DNA of 64,000 bases. Origin: VXNE01 sp963668365. Lineage in GTDB: Bacteria > Pseudomonadota > Gammaproteobacteria > Pseudomonadales > Azotimanducaceae. The position numbers and the translations under genes were made by a program. Each line of letters starts with the position of its first letter. Positions within the stretch are counted from its first letter, which is position 1. The notes beneath the pieces were generated by a model that worked only from the letters and a program-made list of their open reading frames with translations, was not told the DNA's origin and ran no database searches. This document shows, one piece after another, positions 44,803-53,503 of this stretch. The stretch is taken from NCBI GenBank assembly GCA_963668365.1, contig OY764266.1, positions 2,294,001-2,358,000 on the forward strand, in the 5' to 3' direction.

Positions 44803-45663
44803 CTAATCGTCGGGGCAATCGCCCCGGTCCACCTGGATGGTGGAATGTTCGATGCCGAACCTTTCGAGGAGCACGGATTTGATCTGCCCGATCGCGGTGC
44901 CCTGGTCGGTCCCGTCGACAAGGTTGGCATGCAGCGTCAGCACTGGCTTGTCGCCGGTCAGAGACCAGACGTGCACGCGGTGAATGTCCCGCAACCCGGC
45001 CACGCTGGTTGCGAGCGCCGTACGAATCTCCTCTGCGTTGATTCCGGAGGGAGTGCCCTGGAGCAGTATATGGCTGGCCCGACGCAGCACCCGCCACGCG
45101 CCTCGCGAGAGAATCGCGGCAATCCCGACGGCGAGCAGCGGGTCCGCGTACGCCCAGTCGAAGATCAGCACGACCACGGCGGCCACGATGGCGGCGACCG
45201 AGCCGAGCAAGTCGCCAAGCACGTGCAGGGCCGCACTCTGGACGTTGAGGTTCTCAGACCCGTGGAGCATGCGGTAGACGATGATGTTGACGGCGAGACC
45301 CAGCGTGCCGATGACCAGCACGGGCACGGGAAGCATGGGTTCCGCGGCGCGCAGCCTGGACACCGCTTCGAACAGGATCCAGACGATCAGGACGACGAGC
45401 GTCATTCCGTTGACGAATGCGGCGAGGACCTCGGAGCGCTGGTAGCCGTAACTCATGTGCTCGTGTGCTTCGCGCCGGGAGAGGCGCGCGGCGAACCAGG
45501 CAATGCCCAGCGCGGAGGCGTCGAGCAGCATATGCGCGGCATCCGCCAGCAAGGTCAGCGAATTCGCAAGCAATCCCCCGACCGCTTCGGCCAGCATGAA
45601 CAGCACGATGATCAGCAGCGCGCTGCGCAGCAGGCGTTCGTCGCGATGGATCGATTGCGTCAT
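44803..45663 (-). CDS. CDF-family metal cation efflux protein (ZitB/CzcD-like)
   Basis: The 286-aa protein has six membrane helices with the CDF metal sites LLADAAHMLLDASALGIAW (HxxxD) and ALHVLGDLLGSV (HxxxD), and a cytoplasmic ferredoxin-like C-terminal domain with HVWSLTGDKP. The family exports Zn2+, Co2+ or similar ions by proton antiport. It overlaps the GNAT gene by four bases and lies just before the two-component genes, which might sense the metal. ATG 45663 gives the family N-terminus. Confidence 0.9.
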   Translation of the reverse strand: MTQSIHRDERLLRSALLIIVLFMLAEAVGGLLANSLTLLADAAHMLLDASALGIAWFAARLSRREAHEHMSYGYQRSEVLAAFVNGMTLVVLIVWILFEAVSRLRAAEPMLPVPVLVIGTLGLAVNIIVYRMLHGSENLNVQSAALHVLGDLLGSVAAIVAAVVVLIFDWAYADPLLAVGIAAILSRGAWRVLRRASHILLQGTPSGINAEEIRTALATSVAGLRDIHRVHVWSLTGDKPVLTLHANLVDGTDQGTAIGQIKSVLLERFGIEHSTIQVDRGDCPDD

Positions 45664-46133
45664 CGCAGCTTCTTTGCCATGCGTACCGCAGTCTCGATGC
45701 CGTCGTAGTAGCGGGGAATGGAGGATCGGGACTTGTACCCCTGTTTGCGATAGAACTTGCGGGCGCCGACATTCCGTTCCCGGACTTCCAGTTCGATCTT
45801 CTTGATCCCCGCGACGTCGGCCGTCTTCTCCAGCCAGGACAACATTTCGCGCGCCAGGCCGCCGCGCCGCATTCGCGGCCGTACGGCGAGCAGAATCAGG
45901 TGAGCCTCTTCGAGCGCGTACTGCATGATGCCGAAACCGACGATGTCCTTGCCGTGCGTCGCCGGCAGGCGCGCGCAGAGGACGACCGTGTCGGGACTCG
46001 CGATCAGGTTCTCGATCGCCGGTATTCGCCAGCGCCACCCCAGGCCCCGCTCGATGTAGTCGCGCGACATGGCGGCAAGCGCCGGCGCGTCCTGTCGCGT
46101 TGCCAACCCGAGTTCCCTGGAGGCCAGTTCCAT
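45660..46133 (-). CDS. GNAT-family N-acetyltransferase
   Basis: The 157-aa acyl-CoA acetyltransferase carries the acetyl-CoA binding motif LLAVRPRMRRGGLAREML (R-x-x-G-G-L/A type) and a RimI-like KKIELEVRERNVGARKFYRK, then GYKSRSSIPRYY. The substrate is unknown. Its stop overlaps the CDF start (ATGA), so the two are translated together, and it may be expressed as the first gene of the metal operon. Confidence 0.85.
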   Translation of the reverse strand: MELASRELGLATRQDAPALAAMSRDYIERGLGWRWRIPAIENLIASPDTVVLCARLPATHGKDIVGFGIMQYALEEAHLILLAVRPRMRRGGLAREMLSWLEKTADVAGIKKIELEVRERNVGARKFYRKQGYKSRSSIPRYYDGIETAVRMAKKLR

Positions 46134-46202
46134 CGCCCGATTATTGCAGAAACGCGGAAGGCTTCGCGCGTGGTAGAGCGCCCTGGGGAGTGGCGCGCGA
46201 GT

Positions 46203-48644
46203 TCAGTCGTTGAGCGTTCCGGTGACGCCGGTGGCCACGAGCGCTTCGTACTCGCTGTCGTCGAGACCGAGTTCCTCGGTGAGCACCTCCCGGCTGTGCT
46301 GACCAACGCAGGGCGCGGGTCCGATCGGAACGGAAGGCCCGGACGAGAATCGCCAGGGTCTTCCGGGCAGCCACGTCTTGCCGGTCTCGGGGTGATCGAT
46401 GGAGGAAATAAACCCCGACGCGCGCAGGCGGGGGTCGGGCCGGGAGTAAAGCTCGTAAAGCGGGACGACCCTCGCAGCAGCGATGCCGAGGGCGCCGAGG
46501 ATATGCTCGGCATCCGCGGCGTCCTGTTCCTCGCACCACTCGCCGATGAGCGCGTCCAGCTCCGTTTCGTTTTCCTTTCTCAACGCCATGGTGGAAAAGC
46601 GCCGATCGGCAAGGCGCGGGTCGGCGAGGCGCGCCGTCAACGCGTCCCAGGCGGCATCGGTTTCGGCGGCCAGCGCGAGCCACTCTCCAGCCCGGGCCCG
46701 ATAAGTGTTGTGCGGAGCGATCCGTTCGTGGTGGTTGCCCCGGGGGCGCGGCAGGGCGTTCGTGGCGTCGTACTCGAGAATGGCCTGCCCGCAGACAACG
46801 GCGACCGCCTCCATCATGGACAGGTCAATGCGCTGAGCCTCGCCCGTGCTGTCTCTCTGGCGCAGCGCCGCCATGATCGTCGCCGCAAGAAAATAGCCGG
46901 CGACGGGGTCGGGATACAGGCCGCCCGAATTCTTGCCCGAGTCGCCTTCGTAGCCGTGTAGCGACGAAAAGCCAGCCATCGGTTCCGTGGTCGAGCCGTT
47001 GCCCGGGTATTCCCGGTACGGACCGTCGTCACCGTAGGCGGACACGGATGCCCAGATCATGCCAGGCCGGAGCCGTTGCAGTTTCTCCAGCGTGATGCCC
47101 CAGGACGGCATCACCGACGGACGGAAATTGTCCACCAGGATGTCGAATCGGGGCAGCAGGCGCCAGAGAATCTCCATGCCGCGCGGGTTCTTGAGATCGA
47201 TGGTCACTTCGCGCTTGTGCAGGTTGACCGAGTTGTACAGGCCCTGGGTGTTGAGTGGATGCTGTGTACGATCCGGGTTTGCGACGGCCGAGGGCACCCG
47301 GTTGTGCACGCGCCGAAACACGTCTGGCCGGTCCAGGGATGCGACCTGCACCACATCCGCTCCTAGCAGGGCGAGCACTTCGGAGGCGAATGCGCCGGAC
47401 CAGGCCTGGCTGAAGCTCAGTACCCGAACGCCGCTGAGCGGCCCGGAGTCGAGCTGGGTTTCGCCCGAACCTTCACCCGGACCGGAGTCGACATTGACCT
47501 TTCCAGCCGTCTTCCTTGACAGGGCGGCCACAATCTCGTCGCGGTGCGCGTCGAGACGGGGCGCGGGACGGCCAACTCGCCAGGGAACGGGATGGAGCTT
47601 GGCCGGCGCGCCGGCGGCGCGGACAGGGGTATCTTCGATGCGCGTCTGCACGATGAAGTCGCGCGCGTCGAGTTGCTCATTGTTGACGATGTCGTCGATG
47701 TCCTGCAGGACGCCGATGACGCAGCGCAGCTTCGCCAGCGCGTGGAACAACGGCCAGCGTTCCAGCGACGGGAGCGTTCGGGTCATGGCGCGGCGCACTT
47801 CGCGCAGGTCCTGGGAGTGTCGGCCAATGTCGGGTATGAGCTCTTGGCGCCGGCCGAATTCCGCCAGGTTCATCGCTTCCATCGCCTGCGTCCAGTTGCG
47901 GAAGTCGCCGACTGCGAAGGCCATTTGGCCGTCCGCGAGATCCCAGAGCGGTCCGGACTGGCCGCGTCGCCGGCCTCCGACCGGTCCCGCGGTCGTGCCC
48001 CGATCTTCGTACACGGCGGCGACGCCCCAGGGATGCACCGTCAATGCGAATGCTTCGACTTCGCTTACATCCACGCGTTCCGCGGCACGGCGGGCGTTGC
48101 GGCGGTGCAGGGCGGCGGCCGCGGCGATGAATCCGGTTACGCCGCCGACAATCCCGGCCTGGTCGAGCGGCATCTGCAACGGAGCCTCGTCGCGATAGCC
48201 GTTGATGAAAGCCCAGCCCACTCGGGCGCTCGCCGTCAGGTTATTGCCGGCGCGCCCCGTCAAGGGACTCTCGAGACCGTGGGGCGTGATGGAAAGGTGG
48301 ACTGCGTCGGGCCCAAGCCCTGCCAGCAAGCCCTTCAACGGCGTTCCCGCCAACGTGTCGCGTGTCGTGATGATGACGTCCGCGGCGCGGATCAGGTCAT
48401 CGAGGGTGTCCCTGCCGTCAAGGACGATAGAGCGCTTGTTCCAGTTCGCGTAGGCGTGCGCGACGCTGCGCTCTATGCCGGGGCGGTTGTCCAGGAACGG
48501 CGGTTCGGAACGCAGGGGATGACCCTCCGGGGGTTCCGCCAGGATCACGTCGGCTCCAAAGTCGCCGAACAGACGTGCCGCGAACGCGCCGGACAGTCGG
48601 TCCGACAGATCCACAACGCAAATTCCATCAAACGCTGTCGTCAT
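46203..48644 (-). CDS. Double-length class III CoA-transferase (CaiB/BaiF)
   Basis: The 813-aa protein contains two CoA-transferase III units in tandem. The first (residues ~1-390) starts ICVVDLSDRLSGAFAARLFG and has ANWNKRSIVL. The second (~400-800) starts GVRVLSFSQAWSGAFASEVL and has NLHKREVTIDLKNP, GGLYPDPVAGYFLAA with the likely catalytic Asp, and a full C-terminal part. Single-domain members are ~400 aa. The second unit looks complete; the first lacks an obvious equivalent of the PDPVAGY loop and may be structural. The family moves CoA between carboxylic acids; substrate unknown. Confidence 0.87.
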   Translation of the reverse strand: MTTAFDGICVVDLSDRLSGAFAARLFGDFGADVILAEPPEGHPLRSEPPFLDNRPGIERSVAHAYANWNKRSIVLDGRDTLDDLIRAADVIITTRDTLAGTPLKGLLAGLGPDAVHLSITPHGLESPLTGRAGNNLTASARVGWAFINGYRDEAPLQMPLDQAGIVGGVTGFIAAAAALHRRNARRAAERVDVSEVEAFALTVHPWGVAAVYEDRGTTAGPVGGRRRGQSGPLWDLADGQMAFAVGDFRNWTQAMEAMNLAEFGRRQELIPDIGRHSQDLREVRRAMTRTLPSLERWPLFHALAKLRCVIGVLQDIDDIVNNEQLDARDFIVQTRIEDTPVRAAGAPAKLHPVPWRVGRPAPRLDAHRDEIVAALSRKTAGKVNVDSGPGEGSGETQLDSGPLSGVRVLSFSQAWSGAFASEVLALLGADVVQVASLDRPDVFRRVHNRVPSAVANPDRTQHPLNTQGLYNSVNLHKREVTIDLKNPRGMEILWRLLPRFDILVDNFRPSVMPSWGITLEKLQRLRPGMIWASVSAYGDDGPYREYPGNGSTTEPMAGFSSLHGYEGDSGKNSGGLYPDPVAGYFLAATIMAALRQRDSTGEAQRIDLSMMEAVAVVCGQAILEYDATNALPRPRGNHHERIAPHNTYRARAGEWLALAAETDAAWDALTARLADPRLADRRFSTMALRKENETELDALIGEWCEEQDAADAEHILGALGIAAARVVPLYELYSRPDPRLRASGFISSIDHPETGKTWLPGRPWRFSSGPSVPIGPAPCVGQHSREVLTEELGLDDSEYEALVATGVTGTLND

Positions 48645-48886
48645 GTGCGGGGGTTCAGGCGGGGAAACAATCGGCTTGCCGAATTATGCCCTATCGGGGA
48701 TCACGGGACCGTGCTCCCCGCAGTCCCGCAGTCTAATCCAATACCGAAATGAGCCTGAACGGAGAGGTTGACTGAGTCGTGGGCGGAGTCGGAATCGGTG
48801 TTGAAAGAAAGGTGATCTTGACCCACGGGCGCGCGGCGCGCAAGCGCCCGCCCGTTGCGATTTTTTGATGAAAAAACTTGTTGTCG

Positions 48887-49022
48887 GTCCCGTGGAGTTG
48901 TGGGCGAGAGGCGCGCGAGTGTGGTCAGGCGGTGGGCAACGCGCCAGCGTTGTCCACGGGCTGTCCACGCGGCCCGAAGGGCGCGCGCCGGTCCGCAGGA
49001 CTCGTCCACAACTCCACGGGAC
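48887..49022 (-). other. Structured inverted-repeat element abutting transposase stop, copy A
   Basis: Arms 48887-48903 and 49006-49022 are perfect 17-bp inverted repeats (GTCCCGTGGAGTTGTGG and its complement). The pairing continues inward for five more pairs with one G-U, and inner GGCGCGCG/CGCGCGCC segments can also pair. The right arm touches the transposase stop codon, so the element is the 3' untranslated end of the transposase RNA. Confidence 0.7.
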
Positions 49023-50282
49023 TCAGGCGGCGGTGTTCTCCCGGCCGATCAGCAGGAAGAGATCCCGGCGCGCCCGGTTCAGCGCCGCCGCGGCCGCCAG
49101 GTCGCTTTGCGCGTGCGCGGTCCGGTCGAGCGCCTCGAAAGTGACGCCCGGGGCGAGGTGGCGCCCGGCGTTCTCAAGCGACTTGAGCTTCTCGCAGGGG
49201 GTCATCACGTCGGCGTCGCGGTAGCGCTTGCGCACGCGGCCCTTGTCGTCGATCTCCTCGGCGGGGAAAAGGCAGGGCCGGTGATAGTTCAGGAACGGCG
49301 ACAGCCAGTCCCGGTTGAAGGCGTTGACGGGTTCGGCGAAGTGCGCCGGGATGTGGGCGTGGCCGAGCCACTTGCGGACCACCGAGGCGTTCTTGCTCTC
49401 GACCAGGGCGTTGTCGTTGCTGCGCCGCGCGCGGGACTTGGTGAACTGGCCGACGTGCAGCTTGTTCAACAGGTTCGCGACCCGGTGGTTGACGTACTCG
49501 GAGCCGTTGTCGGCGTGGAATCCCTTGACGTCGAAGGGAAACGCCTCGATCAGCGCCTCGAGCACCGGAATCAGGAAGGCTTCCGAGATCGCCGCCACCG
49601 TGCCCACGTGCTGCCACTGGGTGACCTCGTCGACGACGTTGATGTGGTACACCCCCTTGACCCCGTCCAGGTCGCCCTGATGGACCGTGTCCACCCGCAC
49701 AAATCCCGGCCGGCCCCGCGGCTCGGGCCGGCGCCGGACGCCGATCGGCACGGCGACCGCGCGCGTGCGGTCCCACACCCGGCGCACGTTGCGGTAGGTG
49801 CGCGAGCGGCGCAGGTTGTACAGGTGGCCGTTGGACAGCCCCGCCAGGCGTTCGAAGCGCGCGTCGCCGAACACCCGCCATTGCCGGCGCAGCACCGCGC
49901 GCGTGGCCGCCCCCGACATCTGGCCCAGCTCCGCGTCGACTCGCGCCAGCAGGCGGATGTCGGCGGGCGCGTAGCGGCGCTCGAACGGCCGCCTCGGCGA
50001 CCCGCCGCGCCGGTCCTCGATCCGCCCGGTCCGGCGATGCTGCCCGATCAGGCGCGTCAGTTGCGCCCGCGACAGCCCGGTCACCTTCGCCAGATACCGC
50101 CTCACCAGCCCCTTGTCCGCCTTGCCCAGGCGGTGGTACCTCAATCTCACCAGCGTGCGGCGGACCAGCGCGTAGACCCCCGCGCGGTCGCCGCCGGCAA
50201 AGTCCACCGCCTCGCTGCCCTCCACGAAGGCGCGAACCTGTTCCAGGGTCTGAACCCGTTGCGTCTGTAGCGTCACGATCAT
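49023..50282 (-). CDS. DDE integrase-core transposase, IS copy A
   Basis: The ~419-aa transposase has an N-terminal HTH region (LSRAQLTRLIGQHRRTGRIE) and a DDE retroviral-integrase-like core: VRVDTVHQGD, FHADNGSEYVNH and NDNALVESKNASVV, with 36 residues between the second Asp and the Glu. This resembles IS481-type enzymes, but family assignment needs a database. The ATG at 50282 directly follows GGAGG; a GTG six bases later has better spacing. It differs from copy B by G-to-E and LL-to-PR changes near the C-terminus. Confidence 0.88.
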   Translation of the reverse strand: MIVTLQTQRVQTLEQVRAFVEGSEAVDFAGGDRAGVYALVRRTLVRLRYHRLGKADKGLVRRYLAKVTGLSRAQLTRLIGQHRRTGRIEDRRGGSPRRPFERRYAPADIRLLARVDAELGQMSGAATRAVLRRQWRVFGDARFERLAGLSNGHLYNLRRSRTYRNVRRVWDRTRAVAVPIGVRRRPEPRGRPGFVRVDTVHQGDLDGVKGVYHINVVDEVTQWQHVGTVAAISEAFLIPVLEALIEAFPFDVKGFHADNGSEYVNHRVANLLNKLHVGQFTKSRARRSNDNALVESKNASVVRKWLGHAHIPAHFAEPVNAFNRDWLSPFLNYHRPCLFPAEEIDDKGRVRKRYRDADVMTPCEKLKSLENAGRHLAPGVTFEALDRTAHAQSDLAAAAALNRARRDLFLLIGRENTAA

Positions 50283-50433
50283 CCTCCGATGATCCCCGAC
50301 GCCGCTCCACAGGCTCATGCCTCGTTGGACTTACGCTTCCCCTTCAGGCTCATGTCACGTTGGACAAGGCTCCCGCGCGACTTTGGACGCTTTCCATGGG
50401 AAACTTCGGCGCGCAAGGATTGGAACAGGTGCC

Positions 50434-51621
50434 ATGCTGGAAGGAACAGTCCATCCGGATTACGCGGAGGTCGCGTCGTCGCTGCGGCGGGCGATTCCGA
50501 GGACAGGCCAAGGCGGTGCCGCGGTCTGCGTCTACCATCGGGGACGTCGCGTGGTCGACCTCTGGGGCGGCACGCGGGATGAAGAGGGCAGTCCCTGGTG
50601 CGAGGACACCCTCTGCCTGTCGTTTTCCACCACCAAGGGCGTGGCCTCAACGCTGCTGCACATCCTCGTTGACCAGGGCCGCCTGGCCTATGACGACCCC
50701 GTCGCGCGACATTGGCCCGAGTTTGGCGCGCATGGCAAGGATGCGATTACCGTACGGCAACTGCTTTGTCACGAAGGCGGCCTCTATCGAATCGCGGACA
50801 TGGTCGAACGCCCTGCCGAGATGCTCGATTGGGAGCACATGAAGGGAGTTGTCGCCAATGCCGCGCCCGTCCACGCGCCGGGCGTCGTGAGTGCCTATCA
50901 CGCACTGACATACGGCTGGCTGATCGGCGGTTTGATCGAGGCTGTCTCGGAGCGGCCGTTTCAGCGCGTGCTGCGGGAAGAACTGGTCGACCCGCTCGAT
51001 CTCAAGGATGTGTTCATAGGCTTGCCAGAAGAGGAGATGGCGCGCCGGGCGACATTGCTCGACGTGCCGGTGGAGCCGCCGAGCCCGTCGACCGACGACT
51101 GGCGCGCGACGGTGAGGGAACGTGTCGAAGCGGCCCTCACCTCCGTCGGTATCGAATTGCCGGAGTTTCGAGCCTCGATGATGCCCTTCTCGGAACCCTT
51201 CGACTGGAACGACGACACCGTGGCCGCCGCAGTGATACCGGCCGCCAACGGTCACTTCACCGCACGGTCATTGGCGAAGATGTACGCCATGATCGCGAAC
51301 GGCGGCGAACTCGATGGCGCGCGCCTGTTGTCGCGCGCAACCATAGCCGAGATGGGTCGAGTACAGAATCGGGGGCGCGACAAGGTGCTGTTCGTGCCGA
51401 TGCAGTGGCGGTTGGGATATCACCGGGCACTCGTTCTCGGCACCCGCGTGCCCGCCGCATTCGGCCATTACGGCTACGGGAGTAGCGGGGCGTTCTGCGA
51501 TCCATCGCGCAACCTCGCGGTGGCGATGATCGTGAACAGCGGGGCCGGTTCGACCAGCGCCTACACTCGCTTGCCCCGACTTGCGGGGGCGGCGGTACGC
51601 GCCGTGGATCGCCTGCGGTGA
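50434..51621 (+). CDS. Beta-lactamase-related serine hydrolase (EstB-like)
   Basis: The 395-aa class C beta-lactamase/esterase family protein has SFSTTKGVA (nucleophile Ser 65, Lys 68), YHALTYGWLIGGLIEAVS as the Tyr motif, and a C-terminal FGHYGYGSSGAFCDP replacing the KTG of lactamases. This fits cytoplasmic carboxylesterases. There is no signal peptide. It is transcribed away from IS copy A, whose insertion 62 bp upstream of the ATG may have altered its promoter. An M32 carboxypeptidase follows after 16 bp. Confidence 0.84.
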   Translation: MLEGTVHPDYAEVASSLRRAIPRTGQGGAAVCVYHRGRRVVDLWGGTRDEEGSPWCEDTLCLSFSTTKGVASTLLHILVDQGRLAYDDPVARHWPEFGAHGKDAITVRQLLCHEGGLYRIADMVERPAEMLDWEHMKGVVANAAPVHAPGVVSAYHALTYGWLIGGLIEAVSERPFQRVLREELVDPLDLKDVFIGLPEEEMARRATLLDVPVEPPSPSTDDWRATVRERVEAALTSVGIELPEFRASMMPFSEPFDWNDDTVAAAVIPAANGHFTARSLAKMYAMIANGGELDGARLLSRATIAEMGRVQNRGRDKVLFVPMQWRLGYHRALVLGTRVPAAFGHYGYGSSGAFCDPSRNLAVAMIVNSGAGSTSAYTRLPRLAGAAVRAVDRLR

Positions 51622-51637
51622 CCCCGAGCGGGATCCC

Positions 51638-53122
51638 ATGAGCTATCGGGCGTTGCACCGTCAGTTCGCGAGCATCGGCGATCTGCAGCATGCCCAGGCG
51701 ATGCTGTCCTGGGACGAGGCGGTAATGATGCCTCGCGGCGGGGGAGAGGCCCGGGCGGAGGCCCTGGCGACGCTCGCGGGCGTCGTGCACAACATGATTT
51801 CGGACTCGCGCGTCGGCGAGTGGGCCGATGCGGCCGCTGAAGAGCCGGGACTGGATGATTGGGAGCGCGCCAACGCCCGCGAGATTCAGCGAATCTGGCG
51901 CCGGGCGCGGGCGCTGCCGGAAGAACTGGTGGTGGAATTGAGCCGGGCGGCGGCGCGTTGCGAACAGGCATGGCGCCTGAAGTGCGCCGAAAACGACTGG
52001 AACGCCATGGTGGAACCCTTGAGCCGGGTCGTTGAACTCAATCGGCGGCAGGCGGAATGCCTGGGTTCCGCCCTCGGAATGGATCCGTATGACGCCCTGA
52101 TGGACGGATACGAGCCGGGGATGCGTCGGTCGGTGATCGATCCCATCTTCGGAGAGCTGAAAATGGCGCTGCCGCCGATGATTGACGCGGCCATCGGCAT
52201 CCAGCGCGAGCCGTTGCCGATGCCGGGACCGTTTAGCGACGCGCAACAGGCGGCGTTGGCGCGGAACCTGATGCGACGATTGGGATTCGATTTCGATCGT
52301 GGCCGACTCGATACCAGCCACCATCCGTTCTGCGGCGGCGACCCGGACGACACGCGAATCACGACGCGCTACAACCCGGATGACTTCCTCGAATCGATGT
52401 TTGCGGTGTTGCACGAGACCGGTCACGCGATGTATGAACAGGGGCTGCCGGTCGATTGGCGTCGTCAGCCCGTGGGAAGTTCCGGCGGCATGGCGCTGCA
52501 CGAAAGCCAGTCGCTCTTCATGGAGATGCAGGTTTGCAGGAGCCTCGAATTCCTGCAGTTTGCGGCGCCCATCGTGCGCGCGTCCCTGGGCGGCGACGAC
52601 GATGACCCGGCATGGTCGGCGGAAAACCTGCACCTCGCCGCGACCCGCGTGTCGCGTGGCTTCATCAGGGTGGACGCGGACGAGGTCACCTATCCGCTGC
52701 ATGTCATCCTGCGCTACGAGCTGGAACAGGAACTCATCGACGGCTCCATGGGCGTCAGCGACATTCCCCAGGCCTGGGACGCGAAGATGACGGAGTACCT
52801 GGGCCTCGCCACCGCCGGAAACGACCGCGACGGCTGCATGCAGGACGTGCATTGGTTCACGGGCTTGATCGGCTACTTTCCGACCTACACGTTGGGTGCG
52901 CTGACGGCGGCCCAGTTGTTCGCCGCGGCGCTCCCCGCGGGTGTTGCCGATGGCATTGGCCGGGGGGAATTCGGGCCGCTCGCAGGTTGGCTCAGAAGTC
53001 ATGTCCACGCGCACGCAAGCGCGAAGACGACCATGCAGATCCTTCGCGAGGCGACGGGCGCCCCGCTTGGCACTGACGCCTTTCTCGGTCATGTGTCGCG
53101 GCGCTACGGAACTGGCGGCTGA
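51638..53122 (+). CDS. M32-family carboxypeptidase (Taq type)
   Basis: The 494-aa protein is a thermolabile-like carboxypeptidase Taq: HETGHAMYEQGL gives the HExxH zinc site at residues 259-263, and ALHESQSLFME follows about 30 residues later with the third-ligand Glu. The N-terminal helical domain (QHAQAMLSWDEAVMMPRGGG) matches the family, and the size is standard (~500 aa). It cleaves C-terminal residues from peptides in the cytoplasm. It ends 88 bp before IS copy B and is likely co-transcribed with the preceding hydrolase. Confidence 0.92.
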   Translation: MSYRALHRQFASIGDLQHAQAMLSWDEAVMMPRGGGEARAEALATLAGVVHNMISDSRVGEWADAAAEEPGLDDWERANAREIQRIWRRARALPEELVVELSRAAARCEQAWRLKCAENDWNAMVEPLSRVVELNRRQAECLGSALGMDPYDALMDGYEPGMRRSVIDPIFGELKMALPPMIDAAIGIQREPLPMPGPFSDAQQAALARNLMRRLGFDFDRGRLDTSHHPFCGGDPDDTRITTRYNPDDFLESMFAVLHETGHAMYEQGLPVDWRRQPVGSSGGMALHESQSLFMEMQVCRSLEFLQFAAPIVRASLGGDDDDPAWSAENLHLAATRVSRGFIRVDADEVTYPLHVILRYELEQELIDGSMGVSDIPQAWDAKMTEYLGLATAGNDRDGCMQDVHWFTGLIGYFPTYTLGALTAAQLFAAALPAGVADGIGRGEFGPLAGWLRSHVHAHASAKTTMQILREATGAPLGTDAFLGHVSRRYGTGG

Positions 53123-53367
53123 AACGGCGATCAAAATGTCAGGAATAACCGCCTGACGCACTGGACTGCCGTATGCCGAGCCTGGGTCCATTTGCGGGAG
53201 ACGCAATCCGAGTCTAATCCAATACCGAAATGAGCCTGAACGGAGAGGTTGACTGAGTCGTGGGCGGAGTCGGAATCGGTGTTGAAAGAAAGGTGATCTT
53301 GACCCACGGGCGCGCGGCGCGCAAGCGCCCGCCCGTTGCGATTTTTTGATGAAAAAACTTGTTGTCG

Positions 53368-53503
53368 GTCCCGTGGAGTTGTGGGCGAGAGGCGCGCGAG
53401 TGTGGTCAGGCGGTGGGCAACGCGCCAGCGTTGTCCACGGGCTGTCCACGCGGCCCGAAGGGCGCGCGCCGGTCCGCAGGACTCGTCCACAACTCCACGG
53501 GAC
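53368..53503 (-). other. Structured inverted-repeat element abutting transposase stop, copy B
   Basis: This region has the same 17-bp arms and internal pairing as in copy A, again ending at the transposase stop codon. Both arms are unchanged between copies. Confidence 0.7.

Larger units (their letters stand above)
48730..50371 (-). mobile_element. 1642-bp insertion sequence, copy A
   Basis: Copy A and copy B (53211-54852) are the same length and differ at only a few bases. Imperfect terminal repeats share ATGAGCCTGAA after TCCAA (left end AGTCTAATCCAATACC; right end, read inward, AGCCTTGTCCAACG). Five-base duplications CCCGC flank it (48725-48729 and 50372-50376). One transposase is encoded on the minus strand. 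A second subterminal CATGAGCCTG copy lies inside the right end (about 50317-50326). Confidence 0.92.
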
